NCBI RefSeq assembly: GCF_002127545.1
Contig: NZ_MUBK01000007.1
Location: 78,007 to 142,006 of the forward strand
Origin: Xenorhabdus beddingii
GTDB taxonomy: Bacteria; Pseudomonadota; Gammaproteobacteria; Enterobacterales; Enterobacteriaceae
Length of the DNA stretch: 64,000 nt
Direction of reading: 5' to 3'
Shown here: positions 42,208 through 52,393 of the stretch, piece by piece
Position numbering within the stretch: position 1 is the stretch's first letter
Layout: each line of letters opens with the position of its first letter
Position numbers and translations under genes: made by a program
Notes under the pieces: generated by a model
Seen by the model: the letters and a program-made list of their open reading frames with translations, nothing else
Told to the model about the DNA's origin: nothing
Database searches by the model: none

Positions 42208-42705
42208 TTAAGTTACGTTCTGTTGTAGATATTTTGACATAACACATTGTCCCAAATGTTTACAAAGCCTGATAACTAGCGCTTCCAAGCCATTTTCATC
42301 GTTCTCGTCAAACCGATCAAAAACCGTGCTATCAATATCCAAAACCCCAATAACTTGCCCATTAATTTCCAGAGGAAGAACAATTTCAGCATTACTAGCG
42401 GCATCACAGGCTATATGACCGGGGAAATCATGCACATCAGAAATACGCTGTATACATTTCTCTGCAACCGCGGTTCCACATACACCTTTTCCTACGGGAA
42501 TGCGAACACAAGCGTTTTTACCCTGAAATGGCCCTAATACCAGGGTATCATCATCCACTAAATAAAAGCCAACCCAGTTAACATTATCCAAACGTTCATA
42601 TAACAATGCACTCGCATTGGCAAGAGAAGCTATAAAATCATATTCACCTGATAGCAGCGCCATCAAGCTATCTGTTAGCTCTTTATAAAATTCGTTCCTA
42701 TCCAT
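42208..42705 (-). CDS. msrC: Free methionine-(R)-sulfoxide reductase
   Basis: GAF-domain enzyme (YebR) that reduces free Met-R-sulfoxide. 165 residues; Cys66, Cys76 and Cys100 have exactly the 10- and 24-residue spacing of the three catalytic and resolving cysteines in the E. coli enzyme. VNWVGFYLVDDDTLVLGPFQG is the GAF core. Adjacent to proQ but 96 bp away. Confidence 0.93.
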   Translation of the reverse strand: MDRNEFYKELTDSLMALLSGEYDFIASLANASALLYERLDNVNWVGFYLVDDDTLVLGPFQGKNACVRIPVGKGVCGTAVAEKCIQRISDVHDFPGHIACDAASNAEIVLPLEINGQVIGVLDIDSTVFDRFDENDENGLEALVIRLCKHLGQCVMSKYLQQNVT

Positions 42706-43085
42706 AAGCCCTATAAAATAGATGATATTTTAACAAAATCAAAACAAAAACTTTACATTAAAGTTTTGCCCTATTCAGCCGATTATTTCTGAAAAAATGT
42801 CCTGGCAAAACGGATATTTCCCCGGAACACAGGCTGTTCTCCAGAATTTAAATTTCCTTTTACTATTTTTACCAGAATTTACTTATGAAATTCGGGCAGA
42901 TATCACAGCTTATATTAAAAAATAGCCTGATTTGCAGCCAGAACGTGTTCTTGCTCATGTTTTTATTATAAAACACCTGATCGATATTCAGAACGATTGT
43001 TTTCTTCCAACCACTCATTATATACATAAGAAAATAAGATAATTTATTAAAAAGAGAGTAAAAATACCCGTTCCTCATAATAAAT
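42706..43085. other. Non-coding region between msrC and sdsR
   Basis: About 380 bp of AT-rich DNA. A 69-codon open frame at 42869-43078 (minus) has no ribosome-binding site and low-complexity, aromatic-rich sequence and is not credible. In E. coli this interval holds yebS, yebT, rsmF, yebV, yebW and pphA, all absent here. Confidence 0.65.
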
Positions 43086-43184
43086 AAAAAAAGGCCGAGT
43101 CCACTCCTTTACTCGGCCTAGGGAAAATGGCTCTATCAAAGAGCCTTGCGCAAAAGTTGCCATTGAGACGTAGAACAACTTACC
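43086..43184 (-). ncRNA. sdsR: SdsR (RyeB) small RNA
   Basis: The minus strand contains AATGGCAACTTTTGCGC, then a GGCTCT/AGAGCC hairpin, CATTTTCCCT, and a terminator stem AGGCCGAGT/ACTCGGCCT followed by seven T. This is the same order of elements as enterobacterial SdsR, and it sits beside yebY, where sdsR lies in E. coli. SdsR is a sigma-S-dependent, Hfq-bound sRNA that lowers several mRNAs, including mutS and tolC in other species. The 5' end is estimated at about 43183 from the -10 element. No antisense SraC/RyeA was assessed. Confidence 0.9.
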
Positions 43185-43187
43185 CTC

Positions 43188-43197
43188 TAAAGCGTAG
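43188..43197 (-). promoter_or_regulatory. Sigma-S-type -10 element of sdsR
   Basis: The minus strand reads CTACGCTTTA, close to the extended sigma-S -10 consensus CTAYRCTTAA. It is spaced for a start at about 43183. This agrees with the known stationary-phase control of sdsR. Confidence 0.75.
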
Positions 43198-43276
43198 TTG
43201 ACATGGCATTATTTACCAAATTTTATCCCTTATCGGGTCGATAGAGGTCACTATTCACGTTAAAAATATTAACCAG

Positions 43277-43633
43277 TCATTGCTTTTTATCATTTGAATG
43301 ATCACACAGAGCCAATGCCGCTTTCTGGAATGGTTCAATGCTCATTTTTTGATTGGGATTTTCTGGATCACCTAAGAGGATCGTATCTAATGATGTTGCA
43401 ATAACTTTATTAGACTTCATAAGTTTTGTTGCTAACTCATTTAATGGATACTGCATTAATGTACTGGGATTTATCACGAACAGCGCCCCATCTGAGCGAC
43501 AATCAAGCATCACCTCTTCGCGGGTAAATGCCCATTGTTGACCAAATTGTAATTTGCTGATGGTTTGTATCGGCGCACTGACTCCCTGAAAAGAGAGAAG
43601 CAAAAAAGGCAAAACCCAACATACTCGTTTCAT
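43277..43633 (-). CDS. yebY: Periplasmic DUF2511 protein YebY
   Basis: 118-residue secreted protein with signal peptide [20 protein letters not shown]. It matches E. coli YebY ([49 protein letters not shown]), including the conserved cysteines. The open frame extends 26 codons upstream, but GGGG at 43639-43643 supports ATG 43631-43633. Third gene of the yobA-yebZ-yebY group, whose members are linked to copper in E. coli. Confidence 0.9.
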   Translation of the reverse strand: MKRVCWVLPFLLLSFQGVSAPIQTISKLQFGQQWAFTREEVMLDCRSDGALFVINPSTLMQYPLNELATKLMKSNKVIATSLDTILLGDPENPNQKMSIEPFQKAALALCDHSNDKKQ

Positions 43634-43718
43634 TATCATTCCCCTGATGGACACATAATCTGATTTTATCGCTAATTTCCCTGTATATGTACCCAGAATT
43701 GCACCAATCATTCAAGAA

Positions 43719-44720
43719 TTATACTGGAGGCTGCATTGCAAAAATCGCCACACATAATAATGCCGATGTTCCTAGAATAATCTCTAACCAACTATTGATG
43801 ATCAACAGTTGATAACAACCTTGCTGCTTCAATTTAGGAACTAAAATATAACGGTTAATCAATGCCAAAAGCACCATCCCCATGACCAAAACTATCTTCA
43901 GCCATAACATGGATTGGTATTCAGAAATAGCGCGATTGAAAGCAGGCCAACCCGGAATTAAAATCACGCTACTCACAATTCCCGTCACAATCACCAGAAA
44001 AACGGCAAAATGCCCATAAAGGGAAAATTTTCTCATGGCCGCGACACTTTCTGCATATATGTTAGCCGCGATATTTTCACTGCTGCCTACATTTCCTGCA
44101 CATGTGCCATTAATTGTATCGGTATTATCACGGTATAAATTTAATTCCGATGTCTTTTTCAAACGCATCGGTATCTTTTTCAAACGTAAAAGTTGCAGAC
44201 ACAATAAGAATGGCCATAATCCACCAAACCAATACCCCGCACTCAGTAAATGAATAACCTGATTGGCTTGCAGTAATAACCCCAGGTTTCCTTCATGCAT
44301 GGCTGCATGACCAATGAACGCGTGGCTGGAGAGTAAAATGACCGAACAACCCAATAACAGAAGATTTCTGGTCTGAGTACTGGAAAGAAATAACCCAATA
44401 ACAGCAAACGCTGCCGCCAATAACTGCCATTGCCACACTTGCCCAAACGAGGTTGCCAACACAGCCCGCCAAACATCCGGAACATAAACATCATGCCAGC
44501 CATCCCCCATTAACCCAGCCTGTACAGTAAACCAGACGATGGAAGTGATGAAAGCCAGCACGGTGCTGATTAAAATACCAACCTTCAACCGTTCTCCCAT
44601 CAGCCGCGAAAAGTGATCGGAACTGAGCATCACTGTGAACAGACTCAAGCCAAACATCAGCATGACGACGATAAAATGAGAAAAACGGCAGAATACAAAG
44701 AGTGCCTCTAGAGAGATCAT
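43719..44720 (-). CDS. yebZ: CopD-family copper resistance membrane protein YebZ
   Basis: Polytopic membrane protein, probably handling copper with YobA. 333 residues against ~290 in E. coli. The extra residues form a hydrophilic insertion (about 181-228) containing a duplicated RLKK segment (LRLKKIPMRLKKTS) and an Asn/Ser/Thr-rich run, between the HLLSAGYWFGGLWP and FSLYGHFAVFL membrane regions. The start overlaps the yobA stop by one base. Confidence 0.9.
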   Translation of the reverse strand: MISLEALFVFCRFSHFIVVMLMFGLSLFTVMLSSDHFSRLMGERLKVGILISTVLAFITSIVWFTVQAGLMGDGWHDVYVPDVWRAVLATSFGQVWQWQLLAAAFAVIGLFLSSTQTRNLLLLGCSVILLSSHAFIGHAAMHEGNLGLLLQANQVIHLLSAGYWFGGLWPFLLCLQLLRLKKIPMRLKKTSELNLYRDNTDTINGTCAGNVGSSENIAANIYAESVAAMRKFSLYGHFAVFLVIVTGIVSSVILIPGWPAFNRAISEYQSMLWLKIVLVMGMVLLALINRYILVPKLKQQGCYQLLIINSWLEIILGTSALLCVAIFAMQPPV

Positions 44721-45106
44721 TATTTTACAGTGAAGCTATAAACGCCTTTTGTTTTATGACCATCGACAGAAAGTACACGCCAGTCAACACTATATTCTCC
44801 CGCAGCAAGTTTGCCTTCAACTGGCAGGATGAGTTTAGTTTTGGTTTCAGGATCAAGTTCCAGCTTTCCTGTTTTAATTGCTGTTTTTTCTGGGCCAATC
44901 AATTTTACTTTACTGAAACCCAGTTCAATTCGCTCTGAAAAACTCAGAGTAATGACTTGTGGAGCCGCTTCAACAGTCGTATTTTCTGCGGGGATTTGAT
45001 CTTTCAAATGTGCGTGAGCCAAGGCTTGTTGACAGGACATACCGACAAACAGAACAACAAGAGTAGATAATTTGGCCCAGGATGAACGGATGTTATAAAT
45101 AAACAT
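44720..45106 (-). CDS. yobA: CopC-domain periplasmic copper-binding protein YobA
   Basis: 128-residue secreted protein with a signal peptide ending ALA. The mature N-terminus is HAHLKDQIP, whose histidine is the usual CopC Cu2+ ligand, and the C-terminal VDGHKTKGVYSF supplies further ligands. First gene of yobA-yebZ-yebY. No copper-responsive operator was recognised upstream. Confidence 0.93.
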   Translation of the reverse strand: MFIYNIRSSWAKLSTLVVLFVGMSCQQALAHAHLKDQIPAENTTVEAAPQVITLSFSERIELGFSKVKLIGPEKTAIKTGKLELDPETKTKLILPVEGKLAAGEYSVDWRVLSVDGHKTKGVYSFTVK

Positions 45107-45243
45107 AATAGATAACCCTTTAATATACAGGTGAATTTTTTATCCTTAGGCGGGAATTCTATATCAAAAGAACTGTTTAATCTGCGATAATCGAAAGGTA
45201 ATGTCTTGACCTGTGAGGCACTACGCAAAAATGAGGGCAAAAA

Positions 45244-45298
45244 CGAAAAGAACCGTAATTCCTGCCTCAAAAATAAACGAAAAAGCGGGAACTACGGT
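45244..45298 (-). terminator. Probable terminator after ftnA
   Basis: CCGTAATTCCTGC (45254-45266) and GCGGGAACTACGG (45286-45298) pair with one mismatch and one wobble around a 19-base loop. The minus strand continues TTCTTTTCGTTTTT. Confidence 0.6.
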
Positions 45299-45334
45299 GA
45301 AAAAGCGGTTCAGATAAATGTGTTTAACGCACCC

Positions 45335-45841
45335 TTAGGCATGGGTTTGAGCCATAGACAGACCTTTTAGGTCTTTATCCAGCAAGAACAGCGACTTGCC
45401 ACTTTCACCCACCAGACTCAGTTTATCCAGAATAGATTTGAACAATTTTTCTTCTTCATGCTGTTCAGCAACATACCACTGCAAGAAGTTAAAAGTAGAA
45501 TAGTCCTGTGTCACCATTGCGACATGAGCAAGTTTATTGATCTCTTCCGTAATCAATTTTTCATGCTCATAAGTCTGATTAAAGACATCAGCGATAGAAC
45601 TGAATTCAACCGGAGGAGCTTGAATGGCGCCCAGTACAGGCATTGAGCCGGTGTCACCCAAATAATCAAACAAACGCTGCATATGCTGCATTTCTTCTTG
45701 TGAATGAGTTCTCAAAAATGCTGCCGCACCTTCATATCCTTTGTCACTGCACCATGCACTCATTTGCAAGTATAAATTCGCAGAGTAGAATTCCAGGTTT
45801 AATTGCTCATTTAATTTTTTGATCATCTCTTGTTTTAACAT
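45335..45841 (-). CDS. ftnA: Non-haem ferritin
   Basis: Forms the 24-subunit iron storage shell. 168 residues; ferroxidase ligands lie in [28 protein letters not shown] and [13 protein letters not shown]. Length and sequence match E. coli FtnA (165). The 360-bp AT-rich upstream region is compatible with the H-NS/Fur control described in E. coli, but no strong Fur box is visible there. Confidence 0.96.
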   Translation of the reverse strand: MLKQEMIKKLNEQLNLEFYSANLYLQMSAWCSDKGYEGAAAFLRTHSQEEMQHMQRLFDYLGDTGSMPVLGAIQAPPVEFSSIADVFNQTYEHEKLITEEINKLAHVAMVTQDYSTFNFLQWYVAEQHEEEKLFKSILDKLSLVGESGKSLFLLDKDLKGLSMAQTHA

Positions 45842-46202
45842 CAGCTAAATCTCCTAATAATTCGTTAAACTCGGCGTATTATGCCAATTAAAAACGCATA
45901 AAACAAAAATAAAATAAAAATATATAACATATTGATAAATAATAAATTAATTTAATTAACAAACAAGAATAAATCTCATTAAATATAAAGAAACAAGAAT
46001 CAATTTTATTTAAATAAGTTTTCATAATAGTGACACACTGAAACTCCGAAGATTCCTTATAAAAAATAAATAATTTAATAAAAATGAGAATTGATATTAT
46101 TTATATTTAGCCGATGTTTTTTTAAACCCTTTAAACCACTTGATAAACAAAAAAGAGTCGATTAGTTTTCTTCCCAAGAAATACATTTCCAGAGAGGCCA
46201 TA
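45842..46202. other. AT-rich divergent region between ftnA and holE
   Basis: About 360 bp of very AT-rich DNA (mostly A/T runs between 45880 and 46120) with no credible reading frame. It must hold both the ftnA and holE promoters. TGAGAATTGATATTA at about 46085-46099 is a weak Fur-like sequence. Confidence 0.6.
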
Positions 46203-46433
46203 ATGGAGCATAATTTAGCCAAGTTATCTAAAGATGAGATGGATAGGATCAATGTTGATTTAGCCGCATCCGGTGTTGCTTTTAAAGAACGCTATAACAT
46301 GCCTGTCATTGCTGATACGGTTGAGCAATCACAACCATCGCATCTGCGAGAATACTTTCAACAACGCTTGCATCACTACCGCCAGCAATCGCGCTTTCTG
46401 TCACGTCTGCCTTACGAGCCCAGGAGTCGTTGA
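46203..46433 (+). CDS. holE: DNA polymerase III theta subunit
   Basis: Small subunit that binds and stabilises the proofreading exonuclease epsilon. 76 residues, as in E. coli; [22 protein letters not shown] and the C-terminal [11 protein letters not shown] are nearly identical to E. coli HolE. The open frame begins at 46140, but ATG 46203 behind GAGAGG gives the true length. Confidence 0.95.
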   Translation: MEHNLAKLSKDEMDRINVDLAASGVAFKERYNMPVIADTVEQSQPSHLREYFQQRLHHYRQQSRFLSRLPYEPRSR

Positions 46434-46443
46434 GGAGAGCAGC

Positions 46444-46478
46444 AAAAAAAGATAACCACCACTGGATGGGTGGTTATC
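46444..46478 (-). terminator. Terminator after pip
   Basis: GATAACCACC (46451-46460) and GGTGGTTATC (46469-46478) form a perfect 10-bp stem, followed by seven T on the minus strand. It lies between the convergent holE and pip stops. Confidence 0.88.
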
Positions 46479-46482
46479 CCGA

Positions 46483-47520
<1,038 letters not shown>

Positions 47521-47892
47521 TTACTTTACTGCACTATAACTGATTGTCTCCTTTTGGCAATCAATGGTGACATTGTAACTTTTATCCTTTTTTGAGCCTC
47601 GGACAATCAGTGGAACCTGCAATGCGTTTTCATCACCCGTCATATCGTTGACATTTACCCATGCAATCAGTTTTGAAGTTCCCAGTTGTTTCCTGTCCTC
47701 ATCCCAGTGATTAATGCGGTTTTGTAAAAAATCTTGCTTAACCTGTGCCGCAACTTGATCTTTGGTAAGATTTTTACAAGAAATAAACTTTGCTACGCGC
47801 TCATTGTCAGCGGCTGTCGCAGTCAATGAAACAGCAAGCAGCCCCCCTGCACTCAATAGTCCAATACGCTGAATAAACTGATTTGCTTTCAT
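47521..47892 (-). CDS. yebF: YebF secreted colicin-M-immunity-like protein
   Basis: 123-residue protein with a signal peptide ending in ATAADN. The two cysteines (ISCKNL and TIDCQKE) that form the YebF disulfide are present, along with DFLQNRINHWDEDRK and PLIVRGSKKDKSYNV. E. coli YebF is exported to the medium through porins; whether this one is cannot be seen from sequence. ATG 47890-47892 with AGGAG five bases before is preferred to the longer frame. Confidence 0.88.
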   Translation of the reverse strand: MKANQFIQRIGLLSAGGLLAVSLTATAADNERVAKFISCKNLTKDQVAAQVKQDFLQNRINHWDEDRKQLGTSKLIAWVNVNDMTGDENALQVPLIVRGSKKDKSYNVTIDCQKETISYSAVK

Positions 47893-47993
47893 TATTACTC
47901 CTATTACCATCCAAATTATATGGATTAAACGTGGCGATAAATTAACATGGAGTAGAAAGTAATTATGTGAGTTTTGTTAAAAATGCGTTGCGA

Positions 47994-48176
47994 CTATTTT
48001 TCATCATCTTCAAATAAAACATGGATCTGTTCATTACCCTGATGTTTTGCACGCAGTTCCTGAGCAACGATGGCAATAGCTTCCCCACTTCCCATTCCTT
48101 CTGCAATGAGCTGATGAATTTTTTCTACCGCAACTTGCTGTTCTTCATGGGATAATGCTGGCATACCTGAAAACAT
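47994..48176 (-). CDS. yoaH: UPF0181 protein YoaH
   Basis: 60-residue acidic protein of unknown function. [20 protein letters not shown] and [15 protein letters not shown] match E. coli YoaH (59 residues). The frame is open six codons upstream; GAGG placed eight bases before ATG 48174-48176 decides the start. Divergent from pabB, as in E. coli. Confidence 0.9.
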   Translation of the reverse strand: MFSGMPALSHEEQQVAVEKIHQLIAEGMGSGEAIAIVAQELRAKHQGNEQIHVLFEDDEK

Positions 48177-48283
48177 GGTTATAACCTCAAACATAACAAT
48201 TAATGGCGACCGGGGATGATAATTTTTTTATCCCAAGTCAGGAATAAGATTCTGTGATAATCTCCGCAGGTTAATACATTATT

Positions 48284-48341
48284 TATACCCAATGGATTGC
48301 CAGATGTCGCCAACAAAGCGGCAACGTGAAAAACGGGTATA
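48284..48341. repeat. 58-bp palindromic repeat in the yoaH-pabB intergenic region
   Basis: Perfect ends TATACCC (48284-48290) and GGGTATA (48335-48341) surround a diverged hairpin (GTCGCCAACAAAGCGGC). It lies 35 bp before the pabB start, and an in-frame ATG at 48292 falls inside it. Confidence 0.75.
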
Positions 48342-48375
48342 TCATGAATTGCTAAACGCCGACACTGATTTAATC

Positions 48376-49746
48376 ATGAAGATTGCACTACAAAAACGAC
48401 AATTACCTTATTCTCCTGATCTTGCCACCCACTATTTTGCGCCTGTTTCTGCATCTCCCTGGGCAATGTTGTTACATTCAGGAGCCGCCGAACATCCACA
48501 TAATCGATTTGATATTCTCGTTGCCGAGCCTGTGACAACCTTTGTGACTCACGGAGGATCGACAAAAATTCATCATGATGGCGCGGATTCCCTTTCTCAG
48601 GAAGACCCTTTCTTGTTGTTAAAACAGCACCTTAATGCCTGTCATATCGCACCTCGATTCGATCCTGATCTTCCTTTTCAGGGAGGCGCATTAGGTATCT
48701 GGGGGTATGACCTTGGACGACAGATTGAAAAATTGCCCGCCATCGCTGCCAATGAGCTGGATTTCCCCGATATGGCGATTGGGATCTACGATTGGGGATT
48801 AATTATTGACCATCAGCAACAAAAAGCGACCTTAGTGAGCTATCACGATGTTGATGAACGGTTGGCATGGTTAGAATCGCAGAGGGAAGCGAAGGAAACC
48901 CATTTCTCCCTGACGAGCCACTGGCACTCCAATATGACAGAACAGCAATACAACGAAAAAATCGCCCAGATCCATCGTTATCTACGGGACGGTGATTGCT
49001 ATCAAGTCAATTTATCACAGCGTTTTCATGCCAATTATCAGGGAGATGAATGGCAAGCATTCACTCAACTCAATGAAAGTAACCGGGCGCCCTTTTCTGC
49101 TTTTATTCGCCTACCCGAACACTGCATTATCAGCGTTTCACCTGAACGTTTTATTCTGCTGGAAGACAAAAAAATCCAGACTCGCCCAATCAAGGGAACA
49201 TTACCACGACGACAAAATCCCGCAGAAGATCAATTACAGGCTGAAAAATTAGCAAGTTCACGGAAAGACCGCGCTGAAAACCTGATGATTGTCGATCTAT
49301 TGAGAAATGACATCGGGCGGGTTGCCACTCCCGGTTCGGTCAAAGTTCCTGAATTATTTGTCGTCGAACCCTTTCCTGCCGTGCACCATCTGGTCAGTAC
49401 CATTACCGCAACTTTGCCGGATGAATACCAGGCCACCGATCTGCTTCGAGCCTGTTTTCCCGGTGGCTCTATTACCGGAGCGCCGAAAATTCGCGCCATG
49501 GAAATCATTGAAGAGCTGGAGCCACACCGTAGACATGGATATTGTGGTGCTATTGGCTATATTAGTTTCTGCGGTACTATGGACAGCAACATCACCATTC
49601 GTACTTTACTGACAGAAAAAGGAAAAATTTACTGTTGGGCTGGCGGTGGTATCGTCGCAGATAGCATTGCTGAAAAAGAATATCAGGAAACATTTGATAA
49701 ACTCGGGCGCATCTTGCCTCAATTGGGGAAACTTCACACACCATGA
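48376..49746 (+). CDS. pabB: Aminodeoxychorismate synthase component I
   Basis: With PabA it converts chorismate and glutamine to 4-amino-4-deoxychorismate for folate synthesis. 456 residues from ATG 48376, where MKIALQKRQ aligns with the E. coli start. PIKGTLPR carries the PabB-type lysine, followed by DRAENLMIVDLLRNDIGR and FPGGSITGAPK of the chorismate-binding core. The open frame extends 28 codons upstream to 48292, but that stretch is the palindromic repeat and is unlikely to be translated. Overlaps nudL by four bases. Confidence 0.94.
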   Translation: MKIALQKRQLPYSPDLATHYFAPVSASPWAMLLHSGAAEHPHNRFDILVAEPVTTFVTHGGSTKIHHDGADSLSQEDPFLLLKQHLNACHIAPRFDPDLPFQGGALGIWGYDLGRQIEKLPAIAANELDFPDMAIGIYDWGLIIDHQQQKATLVSYHDVDERLAWLESQREAKETHFSLTSHWHSNMTEQQYNEKIAQIHRYLRDGDCYQVNLSQRFHANYQGDEWQAFTQLNESNRAPFSAFIRLPEHCIISVSPERFILLEDKKIQTRPIKGTLPRRQNPAEDQLQAEKLASSRKDRAENLMIVDLLRNDIGRVATPGSVKVPELFVVEPFPAVHHLVSTITATLPDEYQATDLLRACFPGGSITGAPKIRAMEIIEELEPHRRHGYCGAIGYISFCGTMDSNITIRTLLTEKGKIYCWAGGGIVADSIAEKEYQETFDKLGRILPQLGKLHTP

Positions 49747-50312
49747 CATCGCTTTCTGACTTCATTCATCGGTTTCAATTGCAACTTCCTTCTCAACCGC
49801 CGCATTTAGCGGGTAATCAACGAAATGCCGCAGTGTTGCTCCCGATTATATGTAAGCCAGAACCTACGCTTTTATTCACTCTGCGCTCCCAAAGCCTCCG
49901 CTCCCATGCGGGTCAGGTGGCTTTTCCGGGCGGAGCCGCCGACCCCGGGGATCCTTCCCTTATTGCCACGGCCTTGCGTGAAGCAGAAGAAGAAGTTCAT
50001 CTTCCACAAGATAAAGTTCAGATCCTGGGGCAGTTGGCGCCTTTGGACAGCATTGGGGGTTATCGTGTGACTCCGGTCATCGGGCTAGTCTCCACTCCGG
50101 TCTCTTTTCGAACCAATCCAACAGAAGTGGCAAAAATTTTTGAAGTTCCACTGTTTGATGCACTTTCCCTGCCCCACTACCGGTATCTGGACATAAAACG
50201 CCGCAACCAACAACACCGAATCTATTTTTATTGGTATCAGGGGCAAATGATCTGGGGATTGACTGCTGCCATTATTTATCGGTTGGCACAACAAGTGCAA
50301 AAATCATGCTGA
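49743..50312 (+). CDS. nudL: Nudix hydrolase, CoA pyrophosphatase type
   Basis: YeaB/NudL family, 189 residues. The Nudix box is visible as GGAADPGDPSLIATALREAEEEV, preceded by RSHAGQVAFPGG, the UPF0035 motif of CoA diphosphatases. Coupled to pabB through an ATGA overlap, the same arrangement as in E. coli. Confidence 0.93.
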   Translation: MTSLSDFIHRFQLQLPSQPPHLAGNQRNAAVLLPIICKPEPTLLFTLRSQSLRSHAGQVAFPGGAADPGDPSLIATALREAEEEVHLPQDKVQILGQLAPLDSIGGYRVTPVIGLVSTPVSFRTNPTEVAKIFEVPLFDALSLPHYRYLDIKRRNQQHRIYFYWYQGQMIWGLTAAIIYRLAQQVQKSC

Positions 50313-50481
50313 ATTGAGCACAAAACACCACAAAACTGTGCATTACTTATCCATAATCATATCAATTGCTATTATAATTAAAAAAAAACTGTAAACTCCT
50401 TTATCAACACTACTAAATAACAGTAAAGTAGCGCGCTTTATTATAAATAACTATATCTCTTTCTTCTTAAAGGAGTCTGGC

Positions 50482-51846
50482 GTGATTAGCGTTTTCGACA
50501 TGTTTAAGGTGGGTATTGGCCCATCCAGCTCTCATACTGTTGGTCCTATGAAAGCAGGCAAACAATTTGTCGATGATCTTGTAAACCAGGGAGTAATGTC
50601 CTCTATCACGCGTGTAGCTGTTGATGTATACGGCTCACTTTCATTAACCGGGAAAGGTCACCATACGGATATCGCTATCATCATGGGATTGGCAGGTAAC
50701 ATGCCAGCCACTGTTGATATTGATTCAATTCCAGGTTTTATACGTGATGTTGAGCAAACTCAACGTTTGCCGCTGGCAAATGGTTTACATGAAGTCGATT
50801 TTCCTCGCGATGGAGGTATGAACTTCCGCAGCGATAATCTGTCACTGCACGAAAACGGCATGCAAATTCATGCGTTCGCCGGTGACGAAAAAGTCTACAG
50901 CAAAACCTACTACTCTATCGGTGGTGGTTTTATTGTTGATGAAGAACATTTCGGCAAACCATCTCAAGATACCAAACCCGTTTCTTACCCATATAGTTCT
51001 GCCGCAGAACTGCTGATGAACTGCAATAAAACAGGTTTGTCCGTTTCTGGCTTGATGATGAAAAACGAATTGGATTTACACAGCAAAGAAGAAATTGCTG
51101 AGTACTTCGCAGATGTATGGGCAACAATGCAAGCCTGTATCGAGCGTGGCCTGAACACAGAAGGTGTATTGCCCGGACCGTTGCGTGTCCCTCGTCGTGC
51201 CGCAGCATTGCACCGGATGCTGACATCATCTAACAATCTATCCAATGACCCCATGAATGTTGTTGATTTAATCAATATGTTCGCTTTGGCCGTCAATGAA
51301 GAAAATGCCGCAGGTGGCCGGGTTGTTACAGCCCCAACCAATGGCGCATGTGGTATCGTGCCAGCCGTTCTGGCCTATTACAATCACTGCATCGAACCCG
51401 TAACACCAGAACTGTACATCCGCTATTTTCTGGCTTCTGGTGCGGTCGGCATCCTGTATAAAATGAACGCCTCTATTTCTGGTGCTGAAGTCGGCTGTCA
51501 GGGCGAAGTGGGCGTTGCCTGTTCGATGGCAGCCGCAGGTATTGCTGAATTACTTGGTGCAAGCCCTGAGCAGGTTTGCATCGCCGCAGAAATTGGCATG
51601 GAACATAATCTCGGCCTGACTTGTGACCCGGTTGCAGGACAAGTGCAGGTTCCCTGTATTGAGCGTAACGCCATTGCTTCAGTTAAAGCAATCAATGCCG
51701 CTCGCATGGCACTTCGTCGTACCAGCGAACCACGTGTTTCGCTCGATAAAGTGATCGAAACAATGTACGAAACTGGCAAAGATATGAACGCAAAATACCG
51801 TGAAACTTCACGCGGTGGTTTGGCGATAAAAGTTCAATGTGACTAA
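50482..51846 (+). CDS. sdaA: L-serine dehydratase 1
   Basis: Iron-sulfur enzyme that deaminates L-serine to pyruvate. 454 residues; N-terminal beta domain (SVFDMFKVGIGPSSSHTVGPM) and alpha domain with cysteines in EVGCQGEVGVACS and CDPVAGQVQVPCIERN that hold the 4Fe-4S cluster. GTG start at 50482 follows AAAGGAG. Followed by a strong terminator. Confidence 0.96.
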   Translation: MISVFDMFKVGIGPSSSHTVGPMKAGKQFVDDLVNQGVMSSITRVAVDVYGSLSLTGKGHHTDIAIIMGLAGNMPATVDIDSIPGFIRDVEQTQRLPLANGLHEVDFPRDGGMNFRSDNLSLHENGMQIHAFAGDEKVYSKTYYSIGGGFIVDEEHFGKPSQDTKPVSYPYSSAAELLMNCNKTGLSVSGLMMKNELDLHSKEEIAEYFADVWATMQACIERGLNTEGVLPGPLRVPRRAAALHRMLTSSNNLSNDPMNVVDLINMFALAVNEENAAGGRVVTAPTNGACGIVPAVLAYYNHCIEPVTPELYIRYFLASGAVGILYKMNASISGAEVGCQGEVGVACSMAAAGIAELLGASPEQVCIAAEIGMEHNLGLTCDPVAGQVQVPCIERNAIASVKAINAARMALRRTSEPRVSLDKVIETMYETGKDMNAKYRETSRGGLAIKVQCD

Positions 51847-51925
51847 TGCAAGGCATTAATCGCTCTTCCTGCGATAAGTGATATTGTCACCTGTTTTTCA
51901 CAACACTTAAATTCTATTTGAAATA

Positions 51926-51957
51926 ATATCCCTGCTAGTTAGTAGGGATATTTTTTT
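51926..51957 (+). terminator. Rho-independent terminator after sdaA
   Basis: ATATCCCT (51926-51933) and AGGGATAT (51944-51951) form the stem, ending in TTTTTTT. Confidence 0.9.
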
Positions 51958-52393
51958 GGCTGAAACGGATCACCAAAGCATATTATTTTACATTTCACGG
52001 CAAAAACATCACGATTTTTTTATGTAAAGATTAATAAAATGTTACCGGAAACAGTTTAAAACACCATTAAATATCAAAATTACAAAATAAAATATTACAA
52101 AATACGTTTCACTGGAATAAAAACACGTTTTAACCTGTCAAAACAGCCCATCTTAATTTTTCTGACTGATAGCAATTTTCTCAAAGGCTGCAAATGATAA
52201 TCTAACGACATATTTTCTTATGTAACGAAATATAAAACCATGAGAAATGAAATATTGAGAGAAATTCTCGATAAGGTTTTATGTTCGTAACTATCCTGCT
52301 TGTTGCTAGGAGGTTCAATACATTAGAAATATTGGCTGTGAGATTACAGTAAACCTGAATTCAATTGTTATTGTTACAGAAAGGGGAAAACAA
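51958..52393. other. Long non-coding region upstream of manX
   Basis: About 435 bp without a credible gene. It holds the manXYZ promoter and leader. A nested inverted repeat at 52232-52282 (ATAAAACC/GGTTTTAT with inner GAGAA/TTCTC) could fold in the leader mRNA. I could not identify an Mlc or CRP site with confidence. In E. coli yoaD and yoaE occupy this interval. Confidence 0.6.

Noticed and set aside
42869..43078. 69-codon open frame on the minus strand between msrC and sdsR
   Set aside because: No ribosome-binding site, low-complexity aromatic-rich translation, AT-rich DNA that gives open frames by chance.
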